Source: Gemmatimonadaceae bacterium
GTDB taxonomy: Bacteria > Gemmatimonadota > Gemmatimonadetes > Gemmatimonadales > Gemmatimonadaceae
NCBI GenBank assembly: GCA_011525845.1
Contig: WYBP01000020.1
Coordinates: 186,001-250,000, forward strand
Direction: 5' to 3'
Length of the DNA: 64,000 nucleotides
Shown here: piece by piece, positions 62,276 to 64,000 of the stretch
Layout: every line of letters begins with the position of its first letter
Position numbering within the stretch: position 1 is the stretch's first letter
The notes under the pieces: generated by a model
The model's input: the letters and a program-made list of their open reading frames with translations, nothing else
Databases searched by the model: none
What the model was told of the DNA's origin: nothing
Made by a program: the position numbers and the translations under genes

Positions 62276-64000
62276 CTACGGCCGCGCGTGCACCCGGCGG
62301 GCGAGCGCGCGGAACTCCTCGAGCGCTCCGGGATTCGCGAGGGCGTCGGTGTTGGCCACCTCCCGCCCGTGCAGCGCGTGCCGCACTGCGATCTCGGTGA
62401 CCTTGCCGCTCAGCGTGCGGGGGATGTCCCGCACCGCCTCGATCACCTTCGGCACGTGGTGCGGGCTCGCCGCGGTGCGCACCGCGCGCCGGATCCGGTC
62501 GCGCAGCGCGTCGTCCAGCGTCGCGCCATCGCGGAGGCGCACGAAGAGCGCGATCCGCACGTCCGCGTCGTCGGCGCCCTCGAGCCCCACGACGACGCTG
62601 TCCATCACCTCGGGAAAGGTCTCGACCACCCGGTAGATCTCCGCCGTCCCGATGCGCACCCCTCCGGGGTTCAGCGTCGCGTCGCTCCGCCCGCGGATGA
62701 CCAGGCCGTCGTGCGCGGTGATCTCGGCCCAGTCGCCGTGGCGCCACGCGCCCGGGAAGTGCTCGAAGTACGCCGCGCGGTATCGTGCGCCGTCCGGGTC
62801 GTCCCAGAACGCCACCGGCATCGACGGGAAGGGACGGGTGCAGACGAGCTCCCCCGCCCGGCCCCGCACCGGCCGCCCCTCGTCGTCCCAGACGTCCACC
62901 GCCATCCCCAGCCCGCGCGACTGGAGCTCCCCGCGCCAGACGGGCAGGAGCGGATTCCCGAGCGCGAAGCAGGAGAGGAGGTCGGTGCCACCGGAGATGC
63001 TCGCGAGGTGCACGCCGGGCCGCACGTCGCGGTAGACGTAGTCGTAGCTGTGCTCCGCGAGCGGGCTCCCGGTGGAGAGGATCGCCCGCATCCCCTGGAG
63101 GTCGTGCGTGCGTGCCGGCGCGAGCTGCAGCTTCTCCGACATCGCGAGGTACTTCGCACTGGTCCCGAAGACGGCGACGCGCTCCTCGGCCGCGAGGTCC
63201 CAGAGGATGCCGGGGTTGGCGTCCGGCAGCGGCGCGCCGTCGTAGAGCACGATCGTCGCCTCCGACGCGAGCGCACTCACGAGCCAGTTCCACATCATCC
63301 ACCCACAGGTGGTGAAGTAGAAGAGGCGGTCCCCCGGCCGGAGGTCGGTGTGGAGGCGGTGCTCCTTGAGGTGCTGCAGGAGCGTCCCGCCGGCGCCGTG
63401 CACCATGCACTTGGGGAGGCCGGTGGTGCCGGAGCTGTACATCACGTAGAGCGGATGGTCGAACCGTAGCCGCTCGAACGTGAGCGGGGCCTCCGCCCCC
63501 CGCGCCGCGAACGCCGACCACTCCACGGCGTCCGGCAGGCGCGCGGCGATGGCGGAGCGGGCGGCCGCATCGCCAAGGAAGGGCACCATGATGACCTGCC
63601 GCACGCTCGGGAGCGCGGCCGCGATCTCGCGCACGCGCTCCACGAGGTCGATGCGCTTGCCGTCGTACTGGTAGCCGTCGGCGGCGACCAGCACCGTGGG
63701 CGTGACCTGGCCGAACCGATCCAGCACGCCGGCATGGCCGAAGTCCGGGGAGCAGGAGGACCAGATCGCGCCGATCGCCGAGGCCGCGAGCGCGGCGACC
63801 ACCGCCTCCGGGATGTTCGGCAGGAAGCCGACCACGCGGTCCCCCGGCGCGATCCCGAGCGAGCGCAGCGCGCCCGCGACCTTCCGCACCTCGTCCGCGA
63901 GGTCCGCGAAGCCGATCTCGCGCCGTCGCCCCCGTTCGTCACGCGCGATGATCGCGGGCGCCGCGTCGCGCCGGCGGAGCATGTTCTCCGCGAAGTTGAG
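62276..64000 (-). CDS. aacS: acetoacetyl-CoA synthetase (partial, N terminus beyond right edge)
   Basis: ATP-dependent ligase activating acetoacetate to acetoacetyl-CoA; 574 codons are visible and the frame is open to the right edge, where it reads LNFAENMLRRR, so about 80-90 residues are missing. Adenylate-forming motifs are YVMYSSGTTGLPKCMVHG (P-loop), FYFTTCGWMMWNW (typical of acetoacetyl-CoA synthetases), HGDWAEI and RTLSGKVTEIAV with the catalytic lysine. Acetoacetate is an end product of the homogentisate route encoded next to it, so this gene completes carbon recovery from tyrosine. Confidence 0.92.
   Translation of the reverse strand, partial: LNFAENMLRRRDAAPAIIARDERGRRREIGFADLADEVRKVAGALRSLGIAPGDRVVGFLPNIPEAVVAALAASAIGAIWSSCSPDFGHAGVLDRFGQVTPTVLVAADGYQYDGKRIDLVERVREIAAALPSVRQVIMVPFLGDAAARSAIAARLPDAVEWSAFAARGAEAPLTFERLRFDHPLYVMYSSGTTGLPKCMVHGAGGTLLQHLKEHRLHTDLRPGDRLFYFTTCGWMMWNWLVSALASEATIVLYDGAPLPDANPGILWDLAAEERVAVFGTSAKYLAMSEKLQLAPARTHDLQGMRAILSTGSPLAEHSYDYVYRDVRPGVHLASISGGTDLLSCFALGNPLLPVWRGELQSRGLGMAVDVWDDEGRPVRGRAGELVCTRPFPSMPVAFWDDPDGARYRAAYFEHFPGAWRHGDWAEITAHDGLVIRGRSDATLNPGGVRIGTAEIYRVVETFPEVMDSVVVGLEGADDADVRIALFVRLRDGATLDDALRDRIRRAVRTAASPHHVPKVIEAVRDIPRTLSGKVTEIAVRHALHGREVANTDALANPGALEEFRALARRVHARP

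Overview
The window is very GC-rich and dense (53 protein genes, one tRNA, no intergenic gap over about 230 bases). Content points to an aerobic, Gram-negative-type, peptide- and amino-acid-using bacterium, most likely Gemmatimonadota. The markers are a complete alternative complex III operon, myo-inositol-phosphate synthase beside a CDP-alcohol phosphotransferase, several TonB/ExbBD parts, secreted S9 peptidases and amidohydrolases, and a NamZ/NagZ murein-salvage locus. The taxon is an inference from gene content; no rRNA is present.

Layout. 1-3.9 kb (minus): a tightly overlapping run of CDP-alcohol phosphotransferase, inositol-phosphate synthase, FixH/YtkA-like lipoprotein, a small unknown and 2-oxoacid dehydrogenase E1 alpha. 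4.0-12.4 kb: a murein amino-sugar salvage region with NamZ, a divergent NagZ-AmiE-like fusion, a sodium:solute symporter and a BadF-type sugar kinase, interrupted by an acyltransferase and ErpA. 12.4-16.7 kb (minus): three amino-acid/dicarboxylate transporters in one operon. 16.8-20.2 kb (minus): TonB-ExbB-ExbD-ExbD plus a second TonB-like protein, preceded by a tandem 11-bp operator-like array. 20.4-24.1 kb (minus): a PAS histidine kinase, an OmpR-type regulator and a second, membrane-bound kinase. 24.3-25.5 kb: Hsp20, peroxiredoxin, tRNA-Ala. 25.6-33.4 kb (minus): actABCDEF with a perfect CRP-type palindrome upstream. 33.6-39.5 kb: RNA methyltransferase, PopT-like lipid transporter, superoxide dismutase, K+/H+-type antiporter and arginine decarboxylase. 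39.7-51.5 kb: diheme cytochrome c, two secreted S9 peptidases, an amidohydrolase, and two sodium-coupled amino-acid symporters, one with a 33-residue MetS-like partner. 51.5-57.1 kb: a periplasmic redox island with a Tat-hitchhiker/Fe-S GMC dehydrogenase pair divergent from an amidohydrolase-PQQ dehydrogenase fusion. 57.1-64 kb (minus): aminotransferase, TonB-like protein, and tyrosine degradation (HPPD, homogentisate dioxygenase) with acetoacetyl-CoA synthetase running off the right edge.

How it fits together: secreted peptidases and amidohydrolases release amino acids, five transporters import them, and HPPD/HmgA plus acetoacetyl-CoA synthetase and the E1 subunit feed carbon to central metabolism. 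Quinol from respiration is oxidised by ACIII. The most unusual items are the amidohydrolase-quinoprotein fusion, the NagZ-AmiE fusion, and two well-formed regulatory sites (the CRP-type palindrome before actA and the triple 11-mer array before tonB).
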